Below are positions 17,578-28,476 of a stretch of 64,000 nt of DNA, one piece after another. The notes beneath the pieces were generated by a model, which worked only from the letters and a program-made list of their open reading frames with translations, did no database searches and had not been told where the DNA came from. The translations under genes and the position numbers were made by a program. The DNA is from Halomonas sp. TA22. Lineage in GTDB: Bacteria; Pseudomonadota; Gammaproteobacteria; Pseudomonadales; Halomonadaceae. The stretch lies in the NCBI RefSeq assembly GCF_013009075.1, contig NZ_CP053108.1, positions 1,922,001 through 1,986,000 of the forward strand, written 5' to 3'. Position 1 is the first letter of the stretch. The number at the start of each line of letters is the position of its first letter.

Positions 17578-18300
17578 TTAAAGAGAGGCTTCACTGAGGT
17601 GAAGGTAGCTGGGATCGAAATCTCCAAATTCTTTCAGACGCTCCCAGTCGATAATCGTCAATTGCTTATTGGCCAGACTGATCATCTCCTCCTTGCGAAG
17701 CTTCTGCAGTACTCGATTGGTATGCACGACGGTGATCCCCGTGGCGTCTGCCAGTTCGCTCTGGGTCAAGGGGAACTCGATGCAGTTGTGCTGATCCGTG
17801 AGACCTGCAGCACGATAACGAATCATCATTTCACAAAAGATATGGGCAATCCGCTTATCTGCCGGACGGCATGTCACATTCACGAACCACTCGCGCATCG
17901 TCGACTCTTCAAGTAGCGACGACCAGAAGAAGGCACGTGCAAGGGTATTGTTCTTCTCGAAGATATCTTCGATTTTCTGTCGTGAAAGCAGCGCCATCCT
18001 CAACGGTGTAATGGTGCTTACCGAATGGTCCATGTGATCGAGCATGGCGATATGCACATCGCAAAGATCGCCGGGAATCAGATAGCTCATGATGGCTCGC
18101 TTGCCATCGGGAAGAATCTTGTAGCGACAGGCCCACCCTTCGAGAATCAAATGGACATATTCAGGCCTTTCATTGACTCGAATGATATCCCTTCCCTGCT
18201 TCAATTCTTCCACTCCAACAATAGCATCCCGCAACGATTCTTGATCCTCTTCAGTGAGCGTAAGGTAGTTATCAAGTTTACAAACCAGCGCTTCGATCAA
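17578..18300 (-). CDS. Crp/Fnr-family transcriptional regulator
   Basis: A cytoplasmic DNA-binding regulator. From the TTG at 18300 it is 240 residues, the normal family length: an N-terminal cyclic-nucleotide-binding-like barrel (HLILEGWACRYKILPDGKR, then SYLIPGDLCDVH) and a C-terminal winged helix whose recognition part reads TQSELADATGITVVHTNRV. The frame stays open to an ATG at 18456, but the additional residues do not look like a family N-terminus. No N-terminal cysteine cluster is present, so it is not an oxygen-sensing FNR. Its ligand is unknown. It is divergent from the EamA gene at 18497, and the 196 bases between them hold the promoters. Confidence 0.82.
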   Translation of the reverse strand: MIEALVCKLDNYLTLTEEDQESLRDAIVGVEELKQGRDIIRVNERPEYVHLILEGWACRYKILPDGKRAIMSYLIPGDLCDVHIAMLDHMDHSVSTITPLRMALLSRQKIEDIFEKNNTLARAFFWSSLLEESTMREWFVNVTCRPADKRIAHIFCEMMIRYRAAGLTDQHNCIEFPLTQSELADATGITVVHTNRVLQKLRKEEMISLANKQLTIIDWERLKEFGDFDPSYLHLSEASL

Positions 18301-18496
18301 GATAGTAAGTACTCCAGAATTGAGGGATGAAAATGCGGAATGGCCAAGGTAAGACGAGTACAGGCAAGTGAGTGATAGATTAACCGTAGCAGCCCTTAAC
18401 GCCCAGATCATTAACATTCGGCAATACGCGTTCGGCTTCCCTTCATTACATGCCACGTCGTAAGCTGGGCGGCTGAATGATCACAAGGGACCGGGC

Positions 18497-19390
18497 ATGA
18501 CTCCTGCCGACACGCTGCGCCTGCTGCTGCTCTCATCGCTCTGGGGGATGTCGTTCATCTTCATGCGGGTTGCCGTGCCTGAGTTCGGCACCGTGCCGCT
18601 GATTGCTGTGCGCATGGGCGTGGGTGCACTGCTGCTGTTGCCACTTCTGTTAAGCCTTCGCTATCTGCATCTGGTATGGGAAAACAAGCGTGGGCTATTT
18701 CTTCTCGGCCTGGTCAACCATGTGCTGCCCTTCTGCCTGCTGGCGCTGGCGACCACCCGGCTCGAAGCGGGCTTCACCTCGTTGATCAATGCCACCACAC
18801 CGATTTTCACCGCGCTGCTTGGCGCGTTGTTCTTTACCACCCCGGTAAGGCGCCAGCAGTATCTGGGATTGGCGATAGCGTTGACAGGCGTTTACGTCCT
18901 GTCCGCCAACCGGCTGGATTTCGCGCTGGGCGGCGACGGCTGGTTCATTCTCGCCGTGCTCGGCGCCACCTTCTGCTATGGCTTTGCCGGCAACTACTCC
19001 AAGACCTACCTGTCGCACCTGCCGGTGCGCGTACTGGCGGCGGGCAGCTCCGCCATGTCGGCGCTGATGCTGCTGGTTCCGGCGATGCTGCTGTGGCCAA
19101 GCGAATCGGTCAGCGGCCTGGCCTGGGTCAATGCCTTGGCACTGGCGATATTCAGCACTACCGTAGCGTTTTTGCTCTACTTCGGGCTGCTCTCGAGTGC
19201 CGGGGCCACGGCAACCTCCACGGTCACCTTCCTGGTCCCGATCAGCGCTCTGCTGTGGGGCTATCTGCTGCTCGGGGAGGTGCTCAGTATGCAGATCATG
19301 CTCGGCATGGCGATCACCCTGGTGGGAACGGCGATCGCCACGCAGAGGGTAAGGCTTCGCCGCCGGCCGCCTTCACAACCTCAGCTATGA
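18497..19390 (+). CDS. EamA/DMT-superfamily transporter
   Basis: A 297-residue inner-membrane protein with ten predicted helices in two homologous halves, the EamA layout. It opens LRLLLLSSLWGMSFIFMRVA, typical of drug/metabolite exporters, and ends with an arginine-rich cytoplasmic tail. ATG 18497 follows AAGGGA. Substrates of this family (amino acids, metabolites) cannot be assigned by sequence. Divergent from the Crp-type regulator, which may control it. Confidence 0.85.
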   Translation: MTPADTLRLLLLSSLWGMSFIFMRVAVPEFGTVPLIAVRMGVGALLLLPLLLSLRYLHLVWENKRGLFLLGLVNHVLPFCLLALATTRLEAGFTSLINATTPIFTALLGALFFTTPVRRQQYLGLAIALTGVYVLSANRLDFALGGDGWFILAVLGATFCYGFAGNYSKTYLSHLPVRVLAAGSSAMSALMLLVPAMLLWPSESVSGLAWVNALALAIFSTTVAFLLYFGLLSSAGATATSTVTFLVPISALLWGYLLLGEVLSMQIMLGMAITLVGTAIATQRVRLRRRPPSQPQL

Positions 19391-19435
19391 CACGAACGTG
19401 ACGTGGAGCCTTGAAGATAAAGCGCCGTCCTAGTC

Positions 19436-20209
19436 CTAGAAGTGGGGCTTGCGCTTCTCGATGAAGGCGCTCATCCCCTCGCGCTGCTCTTCGCCGGCAA
19501 AGCCAAGCGCGAACAGACTGGTCTCAAGCGCCAAGGCAGCATCGAGATCTTGATCCATGCCATCGTGCACCGCCTGCTTGGCAGCGCGGACCGCATGGGG
19601 ACCATTGCCGGCAAGCTGGCCGGCGAGCTCCTCGGCGTATGCATCGAGATGACCCTGAGGTACGACACGGTTGACCAGGCCGATGCGCAGCGCTTCCTGG
19701 GCATCGATCTTGCGACCGGTGGTGACCAGATCGAGCGCCATGGCGGGCCCGACTCGACGCGGTAACCGTTGGGTACCCCCGAAGCCTGGGATCACTCCAA
19801 GCAGCACCTCGGGTTGGCCGAACAGCGCATTGTCGCTGGCCACGGCCCAGTCGCAGGCCAGCGCCAGCTCGCACCCGCCACCCAGGCAGTAGCCGTTGAC
19901 CAAGGCCACCACCGGCACCGGCAGGCGTTCGAGCCGCTTGAGCGTCGCCAGTGCCTGGCTGGCAAACTGGCGCGCCTGCTCGGGGCTCTTGTCGCGCATC
20001 TCGGCGATATCGGCACCCGCCACGAAGGACTTTTCTCCGCCACCGGTAATCAGCACGCCGCGCAAATCGTCTCGCATCTCAAGTGTCGCCAGGGTGGCGT
20101 CCAGCTCGGTAATGACGGCGCTATTCAAGGCATTCAGCGCCTTGGGGCGGTCGATGGTCAGCCGCACCACGCCGGCCTTCTCGGTCACCTGAATCAACGT
20201 ATCGCTCAT
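19436..20209 (-). CDS. Enoyl-CoA hydratase/crotonase family protein
   Basis: A 257-residue cytoplasmic enzyme that adds water to trans-2-enoyl-CoA. Both catalytic glutamates of true hydratases are kept, one in GYCLGGGCELALACD and one in PEVLLGVIPGFGGTQRLPR. The oxyanion-hole segment KSFVAGADIAEM is also present. ATG 20209 is preceded by GATGAG; in-frame codons upstream are not needed. It likely acts in fatty-acid or aromatic-acyl-CoA breakdown. No beta-oxidation partners are adjacent; an MFS gene lies upstream on the same strand with a hairpin between. Confidence 0.9.
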   Translation of the reverse strand: MSDTLIQVTEKAGVVRLTIDRPKALNALNSAVITELDATLATLEMRDDLRGVLITGGGEKSFVAGADIAEMRDKSPEQARQFASQALATLKRLERLPVPVVALVNGYCLGGGCELALACDWAVASDNALFGQPEVLLGVIPGFGGTQRLPRRVGPAMALDLVTTGRKIDAQEALRIGLVNRVVPQGHLDAYAEELAGQLAGNGPHAVRAAKQAVHDGMDQDLDAALALETSLFALGFAGEEQREGMSAFIEKRKPHF

Positions 20210-20247
20210 GACTTGCTCATCCTTGTCTAGGGTTATCTGGCTCCCGT

Positions 20248-20270
20248 CAACCCTAGCGAACGCTAGGTTG
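20248..20270 (-). terminator. Hairpin after the MFS gene
   Basis: A ten-base-pair stem, CAACC(C)TAGCG paired with CGCTAGGTTG with one bulged base, begins eight bases after the MFS stop and ends before the enoyl-CoA hydratase gene. It probably separates the two transcripts; there is no strong U tract. Confidence 0.5.
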
Positions 20271-20278
20271 GGCGACAA

Positions 20279-21664
20279 TCACGCTTTTGTCGTGCCCTCG
20301 GCGGCCTCCCCCGCGACATCGTCGTAATAGGCGATACGAGCTTCCTCCTCGCGGGGCGGACCGGCCAAGGGCTCGGCGACCTCGATCTCCGGCACCGCGT
20401 CGGAGAGATCCTCGACATGCTCATGCTCGGTTGCGCCCTGGATCAGCTCTTCGGTCACCGCGAGTTCGGCACCCGCCGACGACATGGGCGTAGAGGGCGC
20501 GAACGGTGCCACCGGAATCGGCGCCGGACGCACGCTGCGTCGCCAGCCGAAGAAGGCCACCATGCCGATACTCATCGCGCCGAAGGCCCAGAACAGCCCG
20601 GCGTCACCCACGGCTTCCATGATCGGTGAAATCAGTGAGGGACTCACGGTGGAGCCGATGGCATTGATCAGCAGCAGGCCTTGGCTCATGCGTACCAGGG
20701 CGCCTGCCGGGGCGCGGTCCGCCGCGTGGCTGACCGCCACCGGATAGAGGGCGAACACGCCACCACCGAGCAGGAAAAGCAAGCCCGCCAGCATCCAGGT
20801 GTTCAGCGGCAACAGCAGCATGCCGGCCGATATCAAGGCACAGAAGGTGCCGATCAGGATCAGTACCATCTGACGATCGTGGCGATCGGACCAGCGCCCG
20901 ATGGGGTATTGCAGCAGCATCGCCCCTAGAATCACCACGGCCATCATCTGGCCGATCTGATTTACCGTCAGGCCAACACGCTGAAGATAGAGCGGCAGTA
21001 GCGAATAGACGGCAGCCACCGCCAGCCCCGAGCCAAAGCTGCCCATGACACCGGTGGGCGTCAGGGTGATCAGTCGCATCGGCGAGAGCGGTTCGGCGTG
21101 TTCGATCAGTGGCGACACCCTGGGGATCATCGCCATGGGCAATACGGAGAGCGACGCCAGCAAGCCGATGACCATGAACGGCACCGTTTCGCCGGCAGCG
21201 TCAGTGACGCCCAGCAGCAGCTGACCGATGACCCCCGCCGCGTAGAGCGAGATCATGTAGAGCGCCAACAGGCGACCGCGCACCTTCTGGTCACCGGAGG
21301 TGAGCAGCCAACTCTCGATGACCAGATAGACCCCAACGGTGGCCCAGCCACCGATCAGCCGTAGCCCGAACCACCAGAACGCATCGAGCCACAGTCCCTG
21401 CAGCAGCACGGTCACCGCCACCAATGAGGCAAAGGTGCCGTAGGCGCGGATATGGCCGATGCGCAGCAGTAGTCGGTCGTTGAACACCGCCCCCAGCGCC
21501 AGGCCGATGAAGTAGGCCGACGACACCCAGCCGATCACCACCGCGGACTCCCCCGCCGCATCGAGCCGCAGGGTGATCAGCGTGGCCAGAAAGCCATTGC
21601 CGATGCCGAGAATAAAAAGCCCCAGCAGGGGAGCCAGGGCCATGGCCAGCAGATGGCGAGACAT
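20279..21664 (-). CDS. MFS transporter (YcaD-like)
   Basis: A 461-residue inner-membrane transporter of the major facilitator superfamily. Twelve hydrophobic segments are followed by an acidic cytoplasmic tail of about 80 residues (EELIQGATEHEHVEDL and beyond) that is not part of the transporter core. The first-half motifs GWVSSAYFIGLALGAVFNDR and the loop DQKVRGRLLALYM resemble YcaD-type proteins. Start ATG 21664 has only a weak ribosome site. Substrate unknown. The long tail is variable in this family and may be a regulatory or interaction region. Confidence 0.82.
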   Translation of the reverse strand: MSRHLLAMALAPLLGLFILGIGNGFLATLITLRLDAAGESAVVIGWVSSAYFIGLALGAVFNDRLLLRIGHIRAYGTFASLVAVTVLLQGLWLDAFWWFGLRLIGGWATVGVYLVIESWLLTSGDQKVRGRLLALYMISLYAAGVIGQLLLGVTDAAGETVPFMVIGLLASLSVLPMAMIPRVSPLIEHAEPLSPMRLITLTPTGVMGSFGSGLAVAAVYSLLPLYLQRVGLTVNQIGQMMAVVILGAMLLQYPIGRWSDRHDRQMVLILIGTFCALISAGMLLLPLNTWMLAGLLFLLGGGVFALYPVAVSHAADRAPAGALVRMSQGLLLINAIGSTVSPSLISPIMEAVGDAGLFWAFGAMSIGMVAFFGWRRSVRPAPIPVAPFAPSTPMSSAGAELAVTEELIQGATEHEHVEDLSDAVPEIEVAEPLAGPPREEEARIAYYDDVAGEAAEGTTKA

Positions 21665-21840
21665 GCGCGGTGCCTATATCAAGATGGGTGTTGGAAGCAG
21701 GCGACTTCGCCATACAGCGTTGGCGTTCGCAAGGCAAGTGCTGGGAAATCGCGCCGCGAATATACGCCCAGCATAGGCGACAGCCAAGCGTTTTCGCCAG
21801 CTTGCCGATGATTTTGCTGATCGAGTGTTGGTCAGGCGCG

Positions 21841-22485
21841 CTACCCCCCGGTTTTGTGCAGTATCGCCACGTCGGCCGCGGGAAATGTCACACGCATATC
21901 GAGATGCTCGGCAAGCCACGCGAAGCTCGCCTCGCTGAAGAAGCTCACATGGGTCGGGTCGAGAATATAGTGCCAGTGGGCGAACGCCTCCGGCGTACCG
22001 GCACGCTTGGTCATGATCCCAAGCCAACCGCCGGGACGCAGCAATGCGGCGAGCCGCGCGAACTCGCGGCCGGGCTCGAACATGTGCTCGACCACCTCGG
22101 TGGCGGTGACGAAATCGTAGCGCCGCTCGAGCACGCTGCCGTCGGGAGCGAAGAAAGGATCGTAGATCGCCATCGAGTGACCGGCCTCCTCGAACATCAC
22201 TGACAGCGTCGGGCCGGGGCCGGCACCAAAATCCAATCCCTCGGCACCAGGCGCTAGCCGCTCGAGCAGAGGATCGAACAGCCGTGAGAGAAAGCGCCGG
22301 TAACCCGGGTCGTCGGGAGAGTTCTGGTGCTGGTCGTAGACAGCGCGCTCCTGCTCGGGACCAATGCGATACGCCGCTGGCACGAAGACCAGCTCGCAGC
22401 GCCCGCAGCGGTGATAATCGCGCCGCGCATCGCGGTGATAAAGCGCCGTCGTGCAAGAGGTGCATAGCGGGCAGCACTGAGTCAT
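21841..22485 (-). CDS. Class I SAM-dependent methyltransferase with N-terminal zinc-ribbon
   Basis: A 214-residue cytoplasmic protein. The first 35 residues have CPLCTSC and CGRC pairs, a probable zinc ribbon. SAM-binding motif I is GLDFGAGPGPTLS, the acidic residue follows in MAIYDPFF, and ATEVVEHM and LLRPGGWLGIMTKR are motif-like segments of methyltransferase_23 proteins. Substrate unknown. It is divergent from the VOC gene at 22524, with a 38-base gap, so their promoters overlap. Confidence 0.82.
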   Translation of the reverse strand: MTQCCPLCTSCTTALYHRDARRDYHRCGRCELVFVPAAYRIGPEQERAVYDQHQNSPDDPGYRRFLSRLFDPLLERLAPGAEGLDFGAGPGPTLSVMFEEAGHSMAIYDPFFAPDGSVLERRYDFVTATEVVEHMFEPGREFARLAALLRPGGWLGIMTKRAGTPEAFAHWHYILDPTHVSFFSEASFAWLAEHLDMRVTFPAADVAILHKTGG

Positions 22486-22523
22486 CGTATCCTCTGGGCA
22501 AGAATTACTTATGGGAGACGTAC

Positions 22524-22904
22524 ATGCTGTCAGGTCTGGATCACCTGGTCATTACCGTGACCGATATTCCGCGCGCCGTGGACTTCTATAGCCGCGTGCT
22601 CGATCTCGAGGTGCGCTATCGCGACAACGAGCGCGTCGACCTGCTGCTCGGTGACATGGCGCTACGCCTTCACCGGCATGACACCCCGGCCACCCCCAAG
22701 GCCGCCACGCCGACTCCCGGCAGCGTGGATCTCTGCTTTCGCAGCCTGCTGCCGCTGGAGGAGGTGAGCCAGCACCTAGATGCCCTTGAGATCGCCATCG
22801 AGCTCGGCCCGGTCAGGCGCGAGGGCGCCAGCGGACTCATCGACTCACTCTATCTTCGCGACCCCGACGGCAACCTACTGGAGATCTGTCGCGCCGTGCG
22901 GTGA
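22524..22904 (+). CDS. VOC-family (glyoxalase/bleomycin-resistance fold) protein
   Basis: A 126-residue single-domain protein of the vicinal-oxygen-chelate fold. It opens with LDHLVITVTDIPRAVDFYSR, containing the first metal histidine, and ends SLYLRDPDGNLLEICR, containing the second-half metal glutamate; this is the standard pattern of small VOC enzymes. ATG 22524 follows GGGAG. The family includes virulence protein STM3117-like and methylmalonyl-CoA epimerase-like members, and this length and C-terminus resemble the former. Precise reaction unknown. Confidence 0.85.
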   Translation: MLSGLDHLVITVTDIPRAVDFYSRVLDLEVRYRDNERVDLLLGDMALRLHRHDTPATPKAATPTPGSVDLCFRSLLPLEEVSQHLDALEIAIELGPVRREGASGLIDSLYLRDPDGNLLEICRAVR

Positions 22905-22973
22905 TGGCATTGGGCGACCAGCCGGGTATCATTGTGCCAATACGTCTTCGCTGATCATCGAAAAGGACGCGCC

Positions 22974-23351
22974 ATGAACGAACCCTCGACACCCAGCGAC
23001 GCGGCAGTCGCCACCCAGGCCAAGGGCCCCGATACCACCATGGCGATGGTGGTCTATGGCCTCTACCTGGCGAGCTTCCTGGTCGGCTTCACCTCGCTGA
23101 TCGGCGTGGTGATCGCCTACCTCTACAGAGGCAAGGGGCCTGAGTGGCTCGATGAACACTACCGTTATCAGATCCGCACGTTCTGGATCGGCCTGCTCTA
23201 CGGGTTCATTTCGCTCGTCTTGAGTCTGTTCGGCATAGGGCTACTATTGATGGTTGCCCTTGCAGTATGGCTGGTCGTGCGCTGCGTCAAGGGCTTCAAG
23301 GGACTCCAGGAGAAGCGAGCGCCCAGCAACGTGGATACTTGGCTGATCTGA
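22974..23351 (+). CDS. DUF4870-like small membrane protein
   Basis: A 125-residue protein with a polar N-terminus of about 20 residues and three to four hydrophobic helices (MVVYGLYLASFLVGFTSLIG, then FWIGLLYGFISLVLSLFGIG). The pattern, including the HYRYQIRTFW segment between helices, matches the DUF4870 family of unknown function. ATG 22974 follows AAGGA. Six bases separate it from the acyltransferase gene, so the two are probably co-transcribed. Confidence 0.8.
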   Translation: MNEPSTPSDAAVATQAKGPDTTMAMVVYGLYLASFLVGFTSLIGVVIAYLYRGKGPEWLDEHYRYQIRTFWIGLLYGFISLVLSLFGIGLLLMVALAVWLVVRCVKGFKGLQEKRAPSNVDTWLI

Positions 23352-23357
23352 TCCTCC

Positions 23358-24287
23358 ATGAGCCGACACGATACTGCACTCTCCACTCTCCAGGCGCGCG
23401 CCATCGTCGGGCTATGGCGCCGCCTGGCTGGCCGGCGCCTGACGACGCTGTGGCGCCTGGCCCGCTATGGCGGCCCGCTGGTGCACCGCTTCAGCCGTCG
23501 CGAGCGCGAGGTGACCGAGATCAACCTCGCCGAGGTGTATCCGAACCAGGAAAAGCAGGCGCGTCAGCGCCTGGCCCGCGATAGCCTGACCCACTCCACC
23601 GCCACCATGTTCGAGCTGGGCTTTGCGTGGATGGCCATGCCCGAGCGGGTCGAGGCCGCGATCGTCGAGGTGCACGGTCGGGAATTGCTCGACGAGGCCC
23701 GCGCCGAGGAGCGCGGCGTGATCGTGCTGGCCCCCCATTTCGGCAACTGGGAAGTGCTCAACTTCTGGCTGTCGAGCCACTTCCCCTTCACCGCCATGTA
23801 CGAGCCGCCCAAGATCGCCGAACTCGACCCGGTGATTCGTCACGGTCGCGAGCGCATGGGCGCAAGTCTGGTACCCACCAACCCACGTGGTGTGGCCGCT
23901 TTGCTCAAGGCACTAAAGCGCTGCGAGGCGGTGGGCATCCTGCCCGATCAGGAGCCCGACTGGGGCAGTGGTGTCTTCGCCCCCTTCTATGAACGTCAGG
24001 CCTATACCGCTACCCTGTTGCCCAAGCTGGTGGCGCGTACCCAGGCGCGGGTCGTTACCGGCGTGGCCAGGCGCCTGCCAGGGCGCGGCTTCGCCATTCA
24101 CTTCTTGGCAGCCGATGCGCGCGTCTACGAGCAGGACGACATGCTTTCGGCCACCGGTGTGAATGCCTGCGTGGAGAGTGCCATCGCCCTCGACCCGGCC
24201 CAGTACCAGTGGGAGTACAAGCGCTACCGCAAGGTGATTCAAGAGCAGGAGGGCCACCCCGACCACGCCTCCTTCCGCCTCTACTGA
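23358..24287 (+). CDS. LpxL/HtrB-family lipid A acyltransferase-like protein
   Basis: A 309-residue lysophospholipid acyltransferase-superfamily protein. The catalytic HX4(E/D) motif is present as APHFGNWE, followed by a segment ending YEPPKIAELD and the LPDQEPDWGSGVFAPFYER block typical of LpxL-type enzymes. Known role: adding a secondary acyl chain to lipid A at the inner membrane. No strong N-terminal membrane anchor is obvious, which is a little unusual, although residues 15-45 are basic and amphipathic. It lies directly behind the DUF4870 gene. Confidence 0.87.
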   Translation: MSRHDTALSTLQARAIVGLWRRLAGRRLTTLWRLARYGGPLVHRFSRREREVTEINLAEVYPNQEKQARQRLARDSLTHSTATMFELGFAWMAMPERVEAAIVEVHGRELLDEARAEERGVIVLAPHFGNWEVLNFWLSSHFPFTAMYEPPKIAELDPVIRHGRERMGASLVPTNPRGVAALLKALKRCEAVGILPDQEPDWGSGVFAPFYERQAYTATLLPKLVARTQARVVTGVARRLPGRGFAIHFLAADARVYEQDDMLSATGVNACVESAIALDPAQYQWEYKRYRKVIQEQEGHPDHASFRLY

Positions 24288-24549
24288 GCGGTGCCGCCTG
24301 CGGCAGAGTATGCGATACCTGGGCGTTCCTGGCCCATGGCGCGGGCGCCACGCCGGGCTCGATCAGCGTGAGTGAGGCAATCTTGCTTCGTGGGTCATCA
24401 TCGAGTCCACGCGCCCTCCCTGTGTCAAAACCTTAAAAAAGCAAAATCTTATATACCACTGATAATAGACCAATGAACGAGACTTAACACTTCCGTTTCA
24501 CTCCACCACGCCTTGCGACCCCTCCCCCCTTCCCCTAAGCTTGACGCAA
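24288..24549. other. Intergenic region with AT-rich promoter-like stretch before thiC leader
   Basis: The first 130 bases after the acyltransferase gene are GC-rich and show no gene. From about 24420 the sequence turns AT-rich, with TATATA and GATAAT elements between 24450 and 24470, suitable for the promoter of the riboswitch-thiC transcript. I cannot fix the exact -35/-10 pair. Confidence 0.4.
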
Positions 24550-24554
24550 TTCGC

Positions 24555-26634
<2,080 letters not shown>

Positions 26635-26646
26635 ACCGCGCCCTAC

Positions 26647-26684
26647 GACATCGCCCCCGCCACTGACGTGGCGGGGGCGATGTC
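26647..26684. terminator. Strong bidirectional hairpin between thiC and outer-membrane gene
   Basis: A perfect 17-base-pair inverted repeat (arm GACATCGCCCCCGCCAC) with a TGAC loop lies between two convergent genes, so it probably terminates both. Neither side has a long U tract. Confidence 0.75.
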
Positions 26685-26704
26685 ATTCAAATACAACGTA
26701 ACGA

Positions 26705-27214
26705 CTAGAAGCGGTAGCGCAGGCCGACACTGGCCGCATCGAAGGTGTAATCGGACTTGTCGAGATAGCGCATGTAATCGGCACCCAGCGCCAGGTTGGG
26801 CGTCAGGTCAAATTCAGCACCCGCCCCATAGGAGAGTCCACTGGTGCGGTCGATGTCGAAATCCACCTCGGTCAGACCGGCAAGGCCGTAAAGGCGAACC
26901 TCGTCTGCGATGGGCAGGATGCCCTTGGCATAGGCGCCGACCAGATATTCGAGTTCGGCCGGGCCATCGGAGCCGCCGCCGCCCACATGACCTTCGAGGG
27001 CAAAGTAATCGTTGAACTGGGCACCACCGCGCAGGCGCAGGCCGACATCGTCACGGCTCGGGCCGCGGTCGGGATTGAGATCCCAGAACATGGCGTCGCC
27101 ACCGATATAGCCTTGGGGATAGAACGTCTGCGCCTGCTGGGCGTGAGCACTACCGGCGAAGAGTAGAGCAGAAGCTGCCGCAACAGAAACGGAAGAGATC
27201 GCAAGCTTTTTCAT
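26705..27214 (-). CDS. Outer-membrane beta-barrel protein (OmpA-like/YfaZ-type small porin fold)
   Basis: A 169-residue exported protein. Signal peptide MKKLAISSVSVAAASALLFA with cleavage after SAHA near residue 25. The rest alternates aromatic/hydrophobic and polar residues in strand-length blocks and ends SVGLRYRF, the terminal-aromatic signature needed by the Bam machinery. Eight strands fit the length. ATG 27214 has AGGGTG six bases upstream and is preferred over GTG 27223. Function unknown; such barrels often act in adhesion or envelope stability. Confidence 0.82.
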   Translation of the reverse strand: MKKLAISSVSVAAASALLFAGSAHAQQAQTFYPQGYIGGDAMFWDLNPDRGPSRDDVGLRLRGGAQFNDYFALEGHVGGGGSDGPAELEYLVGAYAKGILPIADEVRLYGLAGLTEVDFDIDRTSGLSYGAGAEFDLTPNLALGADYMRYLDKSDYTFDAASVGLRYRF

Positions 27215-27329
27215 GTTCGTCACCCTGGTTTAAAAACGGTGTTTCTTAACCTGGGGGCAGTGTGATTCACTTCTCTTCTAAAGGCAAATGTGGGTGATGC
27301 ATTTGCACACTCTTTGCTGACCATGTCGC

Positions 27330-28262
27330 TCAGGCGCGACGTGACAGGCTAAGTAGAATGATGCCACCAAGCACGATTGCCCCACCCATAAGCTGCATCG
27401 GCCCGAGCATCTGCCCCAACACGACATAGCCCAGCATCAGCGAGGCGACCGGCTCGATATTCATCACCGGCGCGTTGCGCGCCATGTTGAGCCGCGGCAA
27501 TGATATGAACAGAACCGAGAAGCCTATCCCGTAGAGCAGTGCCAACGCAACGAGGCCGCTCCAACCACTGGCACTCGACGGCAGCGCAAGGCCCCCGGGC
27601 AACATGTCAGTCAACCCCGCAATCACCATGCAGATGAATACCATGCCCATGGTGAGAAAGGTACGCAGTGAATTGCTCACGCCGGTCAAGCGGTGGTCGG
27701 TGATCCACAGCGCGCAGGAGAAGACCGTGGCCGCGCCAAGGCCGAAGGCAACACCCGTCAGCCACTGATCTCCCATTGCTTCAGGCGAGTCCAGCCAGGC
27801 CGGCACGTCGAGCACCACCACCAGGCCGACCAAGATGATCGCCATGATCAAGGTGGCGCGCAGCGTCGGCCGCGGCCCGCCCAGCGCCCAGATCAACAGC
27901 GCTAGCATGATCGGAAAGGTGTTCATCAACAGCAGCGCCACTGCCACCGGTATGCGCGCCACCGCCGAGTAGAGAAATACGCTCTGCAGGGTGATCAGCA
28001 GTCCCACGCCGAGCTGCCATGGCCAGCTTCCGGCAGGCAGGCGCAACGGCTGGCGCTGGGCGATGAGCAGTAGTGCCAGCACTCCCATGGCCAGTGCCGA
28101 ACGCGACATGATCGCCAGCAGCAGACCGGTGCCGTCATCGAAGGCAAGCCGCGCGGCAACGTGGTTGGCGGCAAACATGCAGGCTACTCCCATCAGCAGA
28201 GCGATGGCGAGATGACGAGGAAAGGGAGTGGCGCTTACGGCTAGGCCGTGGGGAGTCTTCAT
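27330..28262 (-). CDS. EamA/DMT-superfamily transporter
   Basis: A 310-residue inner-membrane protein with ten hydrophobic segments in two repeats (first LAIALLMGVACMFAANHVAA, second repeat beginning TGVAFGLGAATVFSCALWI). It ends SLSRRA, a short positive tail. It is only a distant relative of the DMT protein at 18497-19390. Substrate unknown. ATG 28262 has a weak ribosome site. Divergent from the chemoreceptor gene. Confidence 0.83.
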   Translation of the reverse strand: MKTPHGLAVSATPFPRHLAIALLMGVACMFAANHVAARLAFDDGTGLLLAIMSRSALAMGVLALLLIAQRQPLRLPAGSWPWQLGVGLLITLQSVFLYSAVARIPVAVALLLMNTFPIMLALLIWALGGPRPTLRATLIMAIILVGLVVVLDVPAWLDSPEAMGDQWLTGVAFGLGAATVFSCALWITDHRLTGVSNSLRTFLTMGMVFICMVIAGLTDMLPGGLALPSSASGWSGLVALALLYGIGFSVLFISLPRLNMARNAPVMNIEPVASLMLGYVVLGQMLGPMQLMGGAIVLGGIILLSLSRRA

Positions 28263-28407
28263 AGGTCGCTCTAAATGAGTAGCATGCTAACACAGTGCTG
28301 CTATCCAACTATATAAGTTGCCGCGAATCCATCCTTGCTAGGCGAAAGGATAAGACGCAGCTCCTCTGATCCAGGTCATTGAAACGCGCAACGGCTGCAT
28401 TCGCACC

Positions 28408-28434
28408 TTTAGCGGCGGGCCCCGTCGCCGATAT
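28408..28434 (+). promoter_or_regulatory. Candidate sigma-28 (FliA) promoter before chemoreceptor gene
   Basis: GCCGATAT at 28427-28434 matches the sigma-28 minus-10 GCCGATAA in seven of eight bases. The minus-35 position, eleven bases upstream (TTTAGCGG), is a poor match to TAAAGTTT. It is 42 bases before the chemoreceptor ATG. Chemoreceptors are often in the flagellar regulon. Confidence 0.4.
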
Positions 28435-28476
28435 GTGAAGGAAACACCCCTACGATTCATTTGATTGAGAGCGCTC

